The notes beneath the pieces were generated by a model that made no database searches, was not told the DNA's origin, and saw only the letters and a program-made list of their open reading frames with translations. A DNA stretch of 64,000 bases from NCBI GenBank assembly GCA_049965715.1, contig JBMFWA010000001.1, positions 62,001 to 126,000 on the forward strand. The letters are read 5' to 3'. Position 1 is the first letter of the stretch, and every line of letters starts with the position of its first letter. Below, one piece after another: positions 25,216 through 34,293 of this stretch. Origin of the DNA: JAKAFX01 sp049965715 (lineage in GTDB: Archaea; Thermoplasmatota; Thermoplasmata; Thermoplasmatales; Thermoplasmataceae). The translations under genes and the position numbers were made by a program.

Positions 25216-26060
25216 GATATGAACAGTCCGAGGTACTTGAAAAGTTGTGAAAATAATTTTGATCCGGTTCCAACGGGAATGGTCAGTGTAATAGAATGGC
25301 TGTGCACAGAGACTGTTCCATTAAGAGGAATGCTGAAAGCCTGAACTGCAGCGAGGAACGCTGTTGTATTGTTCACGGATCGCCCATACAGCGATATCAC
25401 GGTGGTGTTTGAGGTGAAATTCCCAGAAACATAATACTCGCTGTTTCCAGTAGACAGGTTTGCAAAGAGTGAGATGTTGGCAGATGTGTTGAATGCAAAA
25501 TTCAGGGGAGAATAGCCGTCAGTCCTCTGGTTTGAATCTATCGCGGCATGTACCGCGTTAATTTCACCCATCACGAATATTCCTGATACAGGCGAAGCAA
25601 TGTAAAGGTTCACGCTGTTAAGGCTCGCATCAGTAGAAGTCAAATTTGAAAGTGGAAGAGATGATGCTTTCGAAAAGACATTCGACAGCACTTTCGACAG
25701 GTTTACTGAAGTATTGAAAATTGGGACCTGGTCATAAGTTTCATAGTAGTAATAGTGAAATGACCCGGCATGGCCAGTAGCAGTACTATTGCTGAGTGTC
25801 GAACTTGAATTGAAGCCGGTGGTGTATGCGAATGTGCTCATCTGAAGGACAAGTCCCAAACTCTGATTTTCCAGAAATGCATAATTGGATTCGTTCAGGG
25901 CGTTGAATTTGACGGCTACATTGGAGTTGGCAGGTATGAAGGACTGAGGTGTCTGAGCAGTGAGCGATGACTTGTACTGGTTAACTATTAAATATACCGA
26001 CGGGACAATAACTGCAAGTGTCACCGTCACCACAAGAATTTTGAAAATGGAAGATTTCAT
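25212..26060 (-). CDS. N-terminally anchored surface protein, first gene of the ABC operon
   Basis: This 282-residue protein has a single N-terminal hydrophobic helix (MKSSIFKILVVTVTLAVIVPSVYLIV) and a long outer domain dense in Asn, Ser and Thr with more than fifteen N-x-S/T sequons, as expected for a glycosylated acidophile surface protein. A second weak hydrophobic stretch ends the protein (LFSQLFKYLGLFIS). No family is recognised. Its position as the first gene of the ABC-exporter operon suggests a receptor-like or stabilising partner of the transporter. Confidence 0.7.
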   Translation of the reverse strand: MKSSIFKILVVTVTLAVIVPSVYLIVNQYKSSLTAQTPQSFIPANSNVAVKFNALNESNYAFLENQSLGLVLQMSTFAYTTGFNSSSTLSNSTATGHAGSFHYYYYETYDQVPIFNTSVNLSKVLSNVFSKASSLPLSNLTSTDASLNSVNLYIASPVSGIFVMGEINAVHAAIDSNQRTDGYSPLNFAFNTSANISLFANLSTGNSEYYVSGNFTSNTTVISLYGRSVNNTTAFLAAVQAFSIPLNGTVSVHSHSITLTIPVGTGSKLFSQLFKYLGLFIS

Positions 26061-26317
26061 GCCTAAACATTGATGATCTGTACTTATAGTTTAAGCCGGT
26101 GACTGTTTCCATTTTGCCTCAACAGGAGATGAACAGAGGAGGAAATCTATATCGGTTATCCTGCTCAGGGCCCCCATCATTAAGATCTTATGTTGCATTT
26201 TCACCCAGACCCGTATTATTGAAGAAAATAATTTATACGCCTGGAAACGGAAAAAAATAGTTCAGAAGGATAAGAAAAACATTTATTAGATAAGAATATA
26301 CATAATCGGTGACAAAA

Positions 26318-26932
26318 ATGTCAGAAAAATGGGAAATAAAAGACAAATTTAAGCCAAAGGATCTTGACGGAATATCAAATCAGCAGATAGACTACCATTT
26401 TGAGACCCACTATAAGGGGTATGTGAACAAACTGAACGAGATTTGGGAAAAATTACCCAATGCTGACAGGAGCAAGGCAAATCAGAATTACAGTGACTTC
26501 AGGGAACTGAAACTCGAGGAGACGTTCAACTATGACGGGTCACTTCTGCATGAAATATACTTCAACGGTCTCACAAGCTCTCATTCAAACGTTCCGGAGA
26601 GCTTCAAGAAGGCCGTGGAAAAAGACTTTGGAAGTTATGAAAAATGGGTGGAGGATTTCAAGGCCACTGGAACGGCCTTCAGGGGATGGTCACTTCTGGT
26701 TTTTGATCTGAACACTGGCAAATTAAGAAACATTGGTGCTGATATTCACAACACAAATGGAATATGGAATGCGATAGTGGTTCTCGCACTGGATGTGTAT
26801 GAGCATGCATATTATACCGACTTTGGACCGAAAAGAGCCCCTTATCTTGACGCATTCATGAAGAATGTCAACTGGAACGAGGTTGAGAAGAGGCTGGAAA
26901 AAGCAAGGAAGGCATACGAGGTTTTCAAATAA
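26318..26932 (+). CDS. sod: superoxide dismutase (Fe/Mn family)
   Basis: The 204-residue protein contains the four metal ligands of the Fe/Mn family: His in IDYHFETHYKGYV, His in SLLHEIYFNG, and Asp and His in ALDVYEHAYYTDFG. The segment GTAFRGWSLLVFD is typical. It converts superoxide to peroxide and oxygen in the cytoplasm. ATG 26318 has GGTG 6-9 bases upstream and is preferred over GTG 26309. A TATA-like ATTTATTAGA lies near 26281-26290. The 8-oxoguanine glycosylase gene follows after 12 bases. The metal (Fe or Mn) cannot be decided from sequence alone. Confidence 0.95.
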   Translation: MSEKWEIKDKFKPKDLDGISNQQIDYHFETHYKGYVNKLNEIWEKLPNADRSKANQNYSDFRELKLEETFNYDGSLLHEIYFNGLTSSHSNVPESFKKAVEKDFGSYEKWVEDFKATGTAFRGWSLLVFDLNTGKLRNIGADIHNTNGIWNAIVVLALDVYEHAYYTDFGPKRAPYLDAFMKNVNWNEVEKRLEKARKAYEVFK

Positions 26933-26944
26933 CCCTTCTTTTTT

Positions 26945-27565
26945 ATGTTTATTTTCACGGATCTGAAGGAGATTGTGAAGAATTCCGATCCGCTCATTGA
27001 TTCAAGGGTCAAGGAATTTATCCTGGCCGGGCAGTCAGGAAAGGAAAAACTGTTCTCTGAACTGTGTTTCTGTATTCTTGCCGCCAATACCTCTGCCGAA
27101 ATGGGAATAAGGGTGATGAGCAGTGTGGATCTTGACCACTTTCTCTATTCGGATCTGGAGACACTGAGGAGTGAACTCAAGAAGGTCAGCTGCAGGTTCT
27201 ACAACATGCGCAGCAAGTTTATTGTCGATTCCAGGTGGATCATTGATGAATTACCTGAAATAGCAAGAACCGGGGATTCAATGGGAACCAGAGAGTATCT
27301 TGCAGAAAACCTCATGGGAGTTGGGTATAAGGAATCATCACACTTCCTCAGGAACGTGGGGAAGTTTGAATGTGCAATACTTGACAAGCACATCCTGAGG
27401 ATGATGAATGCAGGGTTTGGAACGGATCTTAAGGCATCACTTTCGAAAAAGAAGTATCTGGAAATAGAAGATGCATTCATAAAGATGAGCGACATGCTTA
27501 ACATGAAACCTGGGGTACTTGACCTGTACATGTGGAAAATGGCAACGGGAAAGGTATTGAAATAG
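26945..27565 (+). CDS. ogg: 8-oxoguanine DNA glycosylase/AP lyase (Ogg2 type)
   Basis: This 206-residue HhH-GPD enzyme excises oxidised guanine and nicks the abasic site. The helix-hairpin-helix LMGVGYKESSHFLRNVG near 122-138 contains the catalytic Lys, and the catalytic Asp is in AILDKHILR near 146. Length and motifs match archaeal Ogg2. It follows sod after only 12 bases, so oxidant removal and oxidised-base repair are probably co-expressed. The next gene, nnr, begins 12 bases downstream. Confidence 0.93.
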   Translation: MFIFTDLKEIVKNSDPLIDSRVKEFILAGQSGKEKLFSELCFCILAANTSAEMGIRVMSSVDLDHFLYSDLETLRSELKKVSCRFYNMRSKFIVDSRWIIDELPEIARTGDSMGTREYLAENLMGVGYKESSHFLRNVGKFECAILDKHILRMMNAGFGTDLKASLSKKKYLEIEDAFIKMSDMLNMKPGVLDLYMWKMATGKVLK

Positions 27566-27577
27566 GACGGTGAAAAA

Positions 27578-28975
27578 TTGATAGATTTATTCGAAACAAG
27601 AAGGAGAGAACTGAACTACAAATACCTTCACGGCGAAATTTACAGCCTCATGGAAAGAGCCGGAAAGGGTGTGGCAGAATTCATAGAGGAGAACATCCCC
27701 GACCGGAAGAGGATACTCATTGTGTGCGGATCAGGAAACAACTGTGGTGACGCGCTCGTAGCCGGAGAGGAACTGAGGAAGGTTAATCATGATGTGAAGG
27801 CTGTATTCATAAAGGGAAAGGAATCACTCCACAGCGAGGAGAATGTGCGTGCCCTGTCAAACTACAGGGGTGAAATTGATGATATATCAAAGCTGGACGA
27901 GGATCTAAGGTGGTGCAACCTTGTCATCGATGGAATATTTGGGACAGGGGTTACCGGTGAGATTAAAGACCCGTACAGGAAAATCATGAACAACATAAAC
28001 GCATCGGGCAAGGACATACTGTCTGTGGACGTACCTTCAGGGCTTGGCACGGAAGTTCAGATCAAACCACAATACACAGTCACCATGATGGATCTCAAGC
28101 CAGGCATGAACGAAGAGAATTCAGGAAAGATAACAGTAAAGGATATTGGCATCGATGAGAAATCCATAATTTACTCAGGACCCGGAGACATGCTCTATCT
28201 CAATCCACCCAGGCCAGACTCCCACAAGGGAATGAACGGAAAAATAGGCATAATAGCCGGGTGGGAATATTATGGATCTGCTGTGATAGCCGCAAAGGCG
28301 GCACTGAACTTTGGAGTCGATCTGGTGTTCATGTTCCCAAACAGGCAAAAGACGGAATTGATCTCCACATACTCCCCATACTACATAGTGAGGGAATACG
28401 ATCCTGAAAAGTCATTTGAAACAATAACAAAGATGGATTCCGTACTTATAGGGCCAGGAATGGGTAAGACCGATGAAACATTCAACGCGATCAAGGCGGT
28501 TCTGACCAGATTCAAGGGGCCAATTGTCATAGATTCTGATGCGATCAAGCTGCTGGGAAGCCAGCCAGATCTGCTGCGTGGCAAGAAAACCATCATAACG
28601 CCCCATCAGCAGGAATTCAGGGATATATCCGGGTTTGAACCGGGCGAGGCCAACATGAAGTTCTTTTCTTCTGAATACAACACGATCACGGTTCTGAAGG
28701 GACAGGTTGACGTCATAACAGATGGCAATTCTGTCTGGTACACCCAGGGTGGAAACGCAAGGTTGACCATGGGCGGAACAGGAGATGCACTTGCCGGGCT
28801 GATAACCGCAATCATAGCTCATGGGGTTGGTCTCATGGAATCAGCCAGGATCGGCACTTTTATAATGAAGGCAGCATCTGACATTTCATTCAAGAACAAG
28901 GGTTACTGGTACTCCCTTGAAGACCTGCTTGGGGCAATCCCGCAGGTGATGATACAGCATTCGACCTGGAAATGA
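27578..28975 (+). CDS. nnr: bifunctional NAD(P)H-hydrate epimerase/dehydratase
   Basis: The 465-residue fusion repairs damaged (hydrated) NAD(P)H. The N-terminal YjeF epimerase domain (1-205) has VCGSGNNCGDALVAGEEL and DGIFGTGVTG. The C-terminal ribokinase-like ADP/ATP-dependent dehydratase (about 215-465) has HKGMNGKIGIIAG, VLIGPGMGK and GGTGDALAGLITA with the catalytic Asp. The fused form is normal in archaea and bacteria. It starts at TTG 27578, after GGTG. Its stop overlaps nob1 as ATGA. Together with sod and ogg it makes a damage-control operon. Confidence 0.95.
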   Translation: MIDLFETRRRELNYKYLHGEIYSLMERAGKGVAEFIEENIPDRKRILIVCGSGNNCGDALVAGEELRKVNHDVKAVFIKGKESLHSEENVRALSNYRGEIDDISKLDEDLRWCNLVIDGIFGTGVTGEIKDPYRKIMNNINASGKDILSVDVPSGLGTEVQIKPQYTVTMMDLKPGMNEENSGKITVKDIGIDEKSIIYSGPGDMLYLNPPRPDSHKGMNGKIGIIAGWEYYGSAVIAAKAALNFGVDLVFMFPNRQKTELISTYSPYYIVREYDPEKSFETITKMDSVLIGPGMGKTDETFNAIKAVLTRFKGPIVIDSDAIKLLGSQPDLLRGKKTIITPHQQEFRDISGFEPGEANMKFFSSEYNTITVLKGQVDVITDGNSVWYTQGGNARLTMGGTGDALAGLITAIIAHGVGLMESARIGTFIMKAASDISFKNKGYWYSLEDLLGAIPQVMIQHSTWK

Positions 28976-29487
28976 TTAAGTCGACGGGACCTGAAAGGAA
29001 GGTAATCGTTCTGGATACGTCGGCCTTCATTGCAAGGAATTTCAACTTCACAGACCCAGACACTGTCGTCCCCGCATCCGTAATGGGAGAGATAAGGAAG
29101 GGTAAACTGAAGCGATCACTGGATTATGCCGATGAAATGCTAAATGTGAGGACGCCAGGCAAACCTTACAGAGAATCCGTCATGGATTACGCACGTAAAA
29201 CCGGCGATCTGAATGTCCTTTCAGACACGGATATAGATGTCATTGCTCTCGGTCTGGAAATGGGGGGAACAGTTATGACGGACGACTTTGCAATACAGAA
29301 TGTCTGCAGGGTCATGGGAATAAGCGTTATTCCGGCAACGAATCTCTTCATCGGCAAAACGATAAGGTGGACATACAGGTGCACAGGGTGCAGGAAGTAT
29401 TTCAAATCCTACAGGGAGAAATGCGATGTATGCGGTCACGAAGTGAGAAGGATATCTTCAGGTAAAGGGCAAAAGGACAAAATCTGA
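28972..29487 (+). CDS. nob1: Nob1 rRNA endonuclease
   Basis: This 171-residue PIN-domain nuclease makes the final cut at the 3' end of 16S rRNA. The acidic PIN residues are seen in VIVLDTSAFI, ASVMGEI, LSDTDIDVIALGLEMGG and MTDDFAIQNV. A C-terminal zinc ribbon (YRCTGCRKYF...EKCDVCGHE) binds RNA. Domain order is the archaeal one. The start overlaps the nnr stop by four bases, so a ribosome-maturation gene closes the oxidative-repair operon. Confidence 0.95.
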   Translation: MIKSTGPERKVIVLDTSAFIARNFNFTDPDTVVPASVMGEIRKGKLKRSLDYADEMLNVRTPGKPYRESVMDYARKTGDLNVLSDTDIDVIALGLEMGGTVMTDDFAIQNVCRVMGISVIPATNLFIGKTIRWTYRCTGCRKYFKSYREKCDVCGHEVRRISSGKGQKDKI

Positions 29488-29550
29488 ACTTATTTATATT
29501 GTCTGCCATATTCCCTAATCCAAATTTACATTATAATTACATTAATTCAA

Positions 29551-29585
29551 GAAATGATTAAATTTCTGAACGAAATGATTATATA
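29551..29585 (+). promoter_or_regulatory. two GAAATGATTA direct repeats at a TATA box
   Basis: GAAATGATTA occurs at 29551-29560 and again at 29572-29581, exactly 21 bases (two helical turns) apart on the same face of the DNA. The second copy runs into the TATA tract TTATATAC (29578-29585), which is 26-33 bases before the ATG at 29611. This geometry is typical of a dimeric or cooperative regulator site at an archaeal promoter. Which protein binds is unknown. Confidence 0.45.
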
Positions 29586-29610
29586 CTTTTTTGTAGTTGT
29601 CTGACATTGT

Positions 29611-30306
29611 ATGACCTCTGCTGGTGCTGCATCAGGAAATTATCTCGGTTACTTCATGGCACTGCTTAACATACTACCCCCGCAGTACCTGTACCTGAGC
29701 ACAATCTTCGTGATGCTTATTGCGGTTCTGCTGCTGTTCAAGGGCAGCACGGCATGGGACATACTGATGGTCTGCATCGGGGCATATTACGGCTTCGTCT
29801 TTGCACTTTATCTCAGTACCATAGTGAACTTCGGGGGTCTTCCAATATACCTGATATTTCTGATCGCTGCAGTGATAGGTGCCGTACTGTTCAAAGCTGC
29901 CGCAAGAATAGGTCTGTCTGTATTCTTTGGGTTTATCGCGTTCATTCTGGTCAGCAGTCTGTACCCGGGCAACATCTCCATGGAAATTCTGGCAGCAATA
30001 GTTGCCTTCGGGGCGTCATATGTCCTTTACAGAAAGGTTACCACGCTTCTTTCGGCGATTCTTGGATCATTTCTGCTCTGGTTTGCCCTCTTAACACTTG
30101 GACTCGGATCAATGGTATCCCAGATAATAGCCGGCATCCTGATGGTGGCAGGTCTATACCTTCAGATCACAGAAAAGAAGAGAAGCAAGAGAGAGGAGAA
30201 CAGGAAGGGTGGAATCAGCGGAGGCAAGAGCGTTTACAAGGTGACCAAGAGGGACGGCACAAGATACATCATCATCGAGGATGATCAGGGAATCGATTTT
30301 GCCTGA
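29611..30306 (+). CDS. polytopic membrane protein with a basic cytoplasmic tail
   Basis: The 231-residue protein has about seven closely packed membrane helices between residues 10 and 187, followed by a highly charged tail (TEKKRSKREENRKGG) and a short beta-like end (YKVTKRDGTRYIIIEDDQG). It resembles DUF4203-type membrane proteins, but no function is established. It has its own promoter, with two direct repeats over the TATA region. The last 22 bases overlap the 3' end of the convergent etfBA gene. Confidence 0.7.
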   Translation: MTSAGAASGNYLGYFMALLNILPPQYLYLSTIFVMLIAVLLLFKGSTAWDILMVCIGAYYGFVFALYLSTIVNFGGLPIYLIFLIAAVIGAVLFKAAARIGLSVFFGFIAFILVSSLYPGNISMEILAAIVAFGASYVLYRKVTTLLSAILGSFLLWFALLTLGLGSMVSQIIAGILMVAGLYLQITEKKRSKREENRKGGISGGKSVYKVTKRDGTRYIIIEDDQGIDFA

Positions 30307-32036
30307 TCAATTTTCCAGATATTATTTGACTTCAGGAAGTCGGAAAACCCCCTGATAAAATCCATGGATTTCATGTGTATTCCGTAGTCAGAAAACCTGA
30401 ATACCGGTGCATTTGCATCCGGGTTGACCGCGATTATCTTTCTGGCATATCTCAAGCCGACCATGTGGTTGTCATGGCCTGAAATCCCTAGCGCGATGTA
30501 AAGATCCGGCGAGATGGATGATCCGGTGAGCCCGATCTGCTGCTGTCTGGGAATCCAGCCAAAGTCCACAATGGGCCTGGTTGCACCAAGAGCTGCGCCT
30601 ATGGCATCAGCAACCTCCTTTACGTGGGACAGATTCTCCTGCGATTCTATCCCTTTGCCAACAGACAGAACGATTCTTGAGGAATATACCGATCTGTATT
30701 CTCTGGGAGTTTCTACAACTTCCAACGGCAGATTGCCATCTTCGGCCCAGTCCTTCCTAACAATTCTGCACTTGGAGGCAGTTTTCCTCAGTGGAAACAT
30801 ACCTTTCCTGACAGTGCTCAACGCGGGCATTGTCTTTGATGTTATTCTTGCAACAACGCCTCCCCCAAAGGCAGGCTTGTATTGTATGAGTTTCCCATTT
30901 TCATAAGCAATGTCGATACAGTCGGCGGTCAATCCAAGCTGTTTATTAGCTGCTATAAACGAGGCGATATCCCTTCCGGTAATGGAGGAAGGGAAAATCA
31001 CGAATTCCGGGCCTGCAAGATTAATCTCATTCTCGACAAATTTTGCAAAAGATGCTGCTGATCTGAGATCCGCAAAAACGTATTCATGACATGATATGCC
31101 TTCAAGCTTTTCCGGGCTTATGTTGCCAACGGTCTTCACATTGAACCTGCCCATTGAAATTTCGGCAACCTTGGAAGCTATCTCAAATGCCATTTCCTTA
31201 TCGTCAAACGCCACTGCCATTGCCCATTTCCTTTCAGGTTCAAATGGTTCAATATCCTGCATCTGCAGAGATCTGGCGGATTCACTTCTGGCAGTCTCAA
31301 TTATCATCCTGTAAATCTCGTCTGGCTGATCAAATATCTTTACGGTTCTGGTGCTGTCTATCACCTGCGTGCCTTCCACAACAGTTGGGGAATCTGCACC
31401 CGTTACTCCGGTTGAAATGTCATCATATGTCAGGGTCTTCACCCTGTCAAGCATCTGAGGGACACTGGGCTTTACTATCCTTGCCTTGTTAATTTTCTCG
31501 CTCAGTGATATGAGCGCAGGCATTTTCAGCACATACTTCTCCATCCCGTATTCCCTTTCGCATTCCACCATTATGGTCTTCATATCCTCGGAATAGGAAA
31601 TGGAGGAAACCGCGGAAATGAAATTATAGCCAGACATTGTGGCAACCTCCGGTGGAACCTGTGAAGTTTCCCCATCGAGAGAATATCTGCCTGCAAAAAC
31701 AAGATCCGGTTTGAATCTCCCGACAACTGAAGACAGGATTCTGGATGTGATGAGTGTATCTGAACCCCCAAATCTTCTGTCTGTTATCAGGAATGCCTCA
31801 TCGGCACCCATTCTCAGGGACAGATTCAGCACTTCCGCAGCAGAAGGGGGCCCCATGCTTGCTGCAATGACCTCACAGCCGAACTTTTCCTTTGCCCTCA
31901 CTGCCTCCTCCACAGCCTTCCTGTCAAAGGAATTCATCTGCAGAGGCACATTTTCCCTTTTTATACGCCCGGTTGACGGATCAAACTCGATCCTGTTTGG
32001 ATCCGGAACCTGCTTGACCAGGACCAGTATCCTCAT
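30285..32036 (-). CDS. fused electron-transfer flavoprotein EtfB-EtfA
   Basis: This 583-residue protein joins an EtfB-like domain (1-250; MRILVLVKQVPDPN, MNSFDRKAVEEAVR, GGSDTLITSRIL) to an EtfA-like domain (about 268-583). The C-terminal FAD site is visible as SVGKGIESQENL, LGATRPIVDFGWIPRQQQIGLTGSSISPDLYIALGISG and NPDANAPVFRFSDYG. ETF carries electrons from acyl-CoA dehydrogenases to a membrane quinone oxidoreductase. A single-chain ETF is found in other thermoacidophilic archaea. The upstream Rieske gene overlaps its start (TGATG), so the two are one operon. Confidence 0.95.
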   Translation of the reverse strand: MRILVLVKQVPDPNRIEFDPSTGRIKRENVPLQMNSFDRKAVEEAVRAKEKFGCEVIAASMGPPSAAEVLNLSLRMGADEAFLITDRRFGGSDTLITSRILSSVVGRFKPDLVFAGRYSLDGETSQVPPEVATMSGYNFISAVSSISYSEDMKTIMVECEREYGMEKYVLKMPALISLSEKINKARIVKPSVPQMLDRVKTLTYDDISTGVTGADSPTVVEGTQVIDSTRTVKIFDQPDEIYRMIIETARSESARSLQMQDIEPFEPERKWAMAVAFDDKEMAFEIASKVAEISMGRFNVKTVGNISPEKLEGISCHEYVFADLRSAASFAKFVENEINLAGPEFVIFPSSITGRDIASFIAANKQLGLTADCIDIAYENGKLIQYKPAFGGGVVARITSKTMPALSTVRKGMFPLRKTASKCRIVRKDWAEDGNLPLEVVETPREYRSVYSSRIVLSVGKGIESQENLSHVKEVADAIGAALGATRPIVDFGWIPRQQQIGLTGSSISPDLYIALGISGHDNHMVGLRYARKIIAVNPDANAPVFRFSDYGIHMKSMDFIRGFSDFLKSNNIWKIDQAKSIP

Positions 32037-32353
32037 CAGACTTCAACCATCAGGTCCCCGTTCTCTATCTTTGTGTGATAGGTCTTCAGCGGGGGGATGT
32101 CCCCGGAACCTTCAGGATTCTGTACCACCGAACCATCCTGAGGCTTGAACATTGCAAAATGATTGGGGCAGATCAGATTGCCGTCATCGAGAAAACCTTC
32201 AGAGAGATCATAGTTTTCGTGAGTACAGTAGCAGGAAGTTGCGTAGTATTTCCCCTTATCTTTCATTATAAGGATGTCCCTGCCATCTATGCTCACCTTG
32301 GAGAGATCCCCGTCCTTCATGCTCCCTTCCTTGGATACTTTGAACCACGCCAT
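32036..32353 (-). CDS. Rieske [2Fe-2S] ferredoxin-like protein
   Basis: The 105-residue soluble protein holds the two Rieske ligand boxes C43-T-H45 and C62-P-N-H65 (CYCTHENYDL; LICPNHFAMF). It has no membrane anchor and the second box lacks the disulfide cysteine of bc1-type Rieske proteins, so it is of the ferredoxin (dioxygenase-component) type. The gene overlaps the start of fused etfBA, suggesting that the two electron carriers act in the same chain; that partnership is inference. Confidence 0.92.
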   Translation of the reverse strand: MAWFKVSKEGSMKDGDLSKVSIDGRDILIMKDKGKYYATSCYCTHENYDLSEGFLDDGNLICPNHFAMFKPQDGSVVQNPEGSGDIPPLKTYHTKIENGDLMVEV

Positions 32354-32453
32354 GCGTTCAGAAATTTGACATAATTAATAATGTTTTGTACCTTTGATTA
32401 CTTCAATTCTGTCGCATTGAAATTAAGGGAAATTGAACCTGGTATCGGGGAAT

Positions 32454-34136
32454 TCAGGCGTTTTTGGTTCTGAGCTCCCTCTTCAGCACCTTTCCCACGA
32501 GTGATTTGGGCAACTCGCTGGTGAATTCCACTATCTTCGGAACCTTGTATTTTGCAAGGTACTGTTTGCAGAACTCTATAATTTCTTCAGGGGTCGCTGT
32601 TTCATTCGGCTTCAGCACAATGTATGCCTTCACCGTCTCACCCCTGTGGGGATCATTAACTCCTATCACAGCAGCCTCACTCACCTTTGGATGCTTGTAA
32701 AGTATCTCCTCCACTTCCTGGGGATAGATGTTGTACCCTCCGGCAATGATCATGTCCTTCTTTCTGTCCACTATATAGAAGAAACCGTTTTCATCCATTT
32801 TCGCGATATCGCCGGTGTACAGCCATCCTTTTCTCAATGCGATATCTGTTTCTTTCAGGTTGTTCCAGTATCCGGACATTACCTGCGGTCCCTTGATCAC
32901 AAGTTCCCCGATCTCACCGGGGCCAAGCTCCTTTGTCCCGGTTTCAATATCCACGATCTTCTCGTAGGTATTCGATACAGGCAGGCCTATTGATCCAATT
33001 TTTCTGAGGCTGACATCCATGGGGTTTATGTTTGCAACAGGTGAAGTTTCACTAAGTCCATATCCTTCAATGATCATCCCGCTGGTGGCATCTTCAAAAT
33101 TCTTCTGCAGCTCCTCGGGGAGAGGAGATGCTCCGGACATACAGAATTTGACCGATTTTATATCGTATTTACCGACATCCCTGTGATTGAGTATGGAATG
33201 ATACATTGCTGGAATTCCGGGAAATGCCTGCGGGTGAGATTTGTGCATGGACTTCAGTATCATTTTCGTGTCCCTCGGATCCGGTACAAGTATGATCTTC
33301 GCGCCCTGAAGAACAGGTACAAGCATCGCGGTCATCATACCATACACATGGAAGAACGGGATAGCAGAAAGATAGGAAATTCCGGAGCGATAGTCTTCAG
33401 GTATCCACTCCCTTATCTGGTATGCATTGGCAACCAGGTTGTAGTGGGTCAGGAGTGCAGCCTTGGGAACACCGGTGGTGCCGCCAGTGTACTGGAGAAG
33501 CGCGGGATGGGTTTCTGGATTAATAGATTCCTCTCCGACAGAGTCCTCAGAAGAAAGCATGTCCTTGAACGAGTATATCCAGGATTCCTTAGGGACCTTC
33601 ACCTTTGCCTTTTTCGCACTTCTGGCGGCCGAGTAAAGAAATGCGAGGGCAGAGGGCAGGAAATCCTCGACTTTCACCACAATCATTTTCTGGACCTGCG
33701 ATGGATGGAGCGGAATGATCTTGTTTATAAAGTCATCCAGGGTGACTATGATTCTGGAACCTGAATCGTTAAGCTGAGACTCCAGTTCATGGGTCGTATA
33801 CAGCGGATTTGTCTGTACCACCGTTCCGCCCAGCTTGAGAACAGCATAGAAGAATATAACATAATGAGGAATGTTTGGAAGCATCAGGCTCACCCTGTCT
33901 CCCTTGGCAAGACCCATATTCTTCAGTGAAGAAGCAACCATATCCACATATTTCTTCAGTTCGGAATAACTGACCTTTCTTGAGAAGAAATCAATTGCTA
34001 TCCTGTCAGGGTATTTTTTTGCAACATCTTCAAGAATGGAGTAGACCGTAATTTTAGGTATCTCAATATGTCTCTTCACCCATTTTGGATAACTTTTCTC
34101 CATTAAAGAATCAAGTTGCTCTTCCATAGAAGCCAT
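32454..34136 (-). CDS. long-chain acyl-CoA ligase (AMP-forming)
   Basis: The product has about 560 residues from ATG 34136; a longer frame to 34187 would add a hydrophobic stretch not expected in the family. The AMP-binding core has YTGGTTGVPKAALLTHYNLV, the A5 motif GYGLSETSPV, YTGDIAKMDENGFFYIVDRKKDMI and the C-terminal catalytic Lys in PKSLVGKVLKREL. This matches FadD-type ligases that activate medium or long fatty acids for beta-oxidation. EtfBA, Rieske and an enoyl-CoA hydratase elsewhere in the window support fatty-acid catabolism. Chain-length preference is unknown. Confidence 0.92.
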   Translation of the reverse strand: MASMEEQLDSLMEKSYPKWVKRHIEIPKITVYSILEDVAKKYPDRIAIDFFSRKVSYSELKKYVDMVASSLKNMGLAKGDRVSLMLPNIPHYVIFFYAVLKLGGTVVQTNPLYTTHELESQLNDSGSRIIVTLDDFINKIIPLHPSQVQKMIVVKVEDFLPSALAFLYSAARSAKKAKVKVPKESWIYSFKDMLSSEDSVGEESINPETHPALLQYTGGTTGVPKAALLTHYNLVANAYQIREWIPEDYRSGISYLSAIPFFHVYGMMTAMLVPVLQGAKIILVPDPRDTKMILKSMHKSHPQAFPGIPAMYHSILNHRDVGKYDIKSVKFCMSGASPLPEELQKNFEDATSGMIIEGYGLSETSPVANINPMDVSLRKIGSIGLPVSNTYEKIVDIETGTKELGPGEIGELVIKGPQVMSGYWNNLKETDIALRKGWLYTGDIAKMDENGFFYIVDRKKDMIIAGGYNIYPQEVEEILYKHPKVSEAAVIGVNDPHRGETVKAYIVLKPNETATPEEIIEFCKQYLAKYKVPKIVEFTSELPKSLVGKVLKRELRTKNA

Positions 34137-34293
34137 GACAATAGAGAACATGAAGTAGCATATAATTTTTAGAGCTATTTTCAGCATTTTATATAGATTA
34201 AATATGTTATCTCATTGAAATTATTACGTGCTGATATGGCAATCAAAATATTCCCTGAAGAGATTAACCTTTAGATATGCGGGGTAATTAATT

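Noticed and set aside
34137..34187. Upstream extension of the acyl-CoA ligase (MLKIALKIICYFMFSIV)
   Set aside because: The hydrophobic stretch would make an unexpected membrane anchor, and the family starts near MASMEEQ. The region reads better as promoter/leader.
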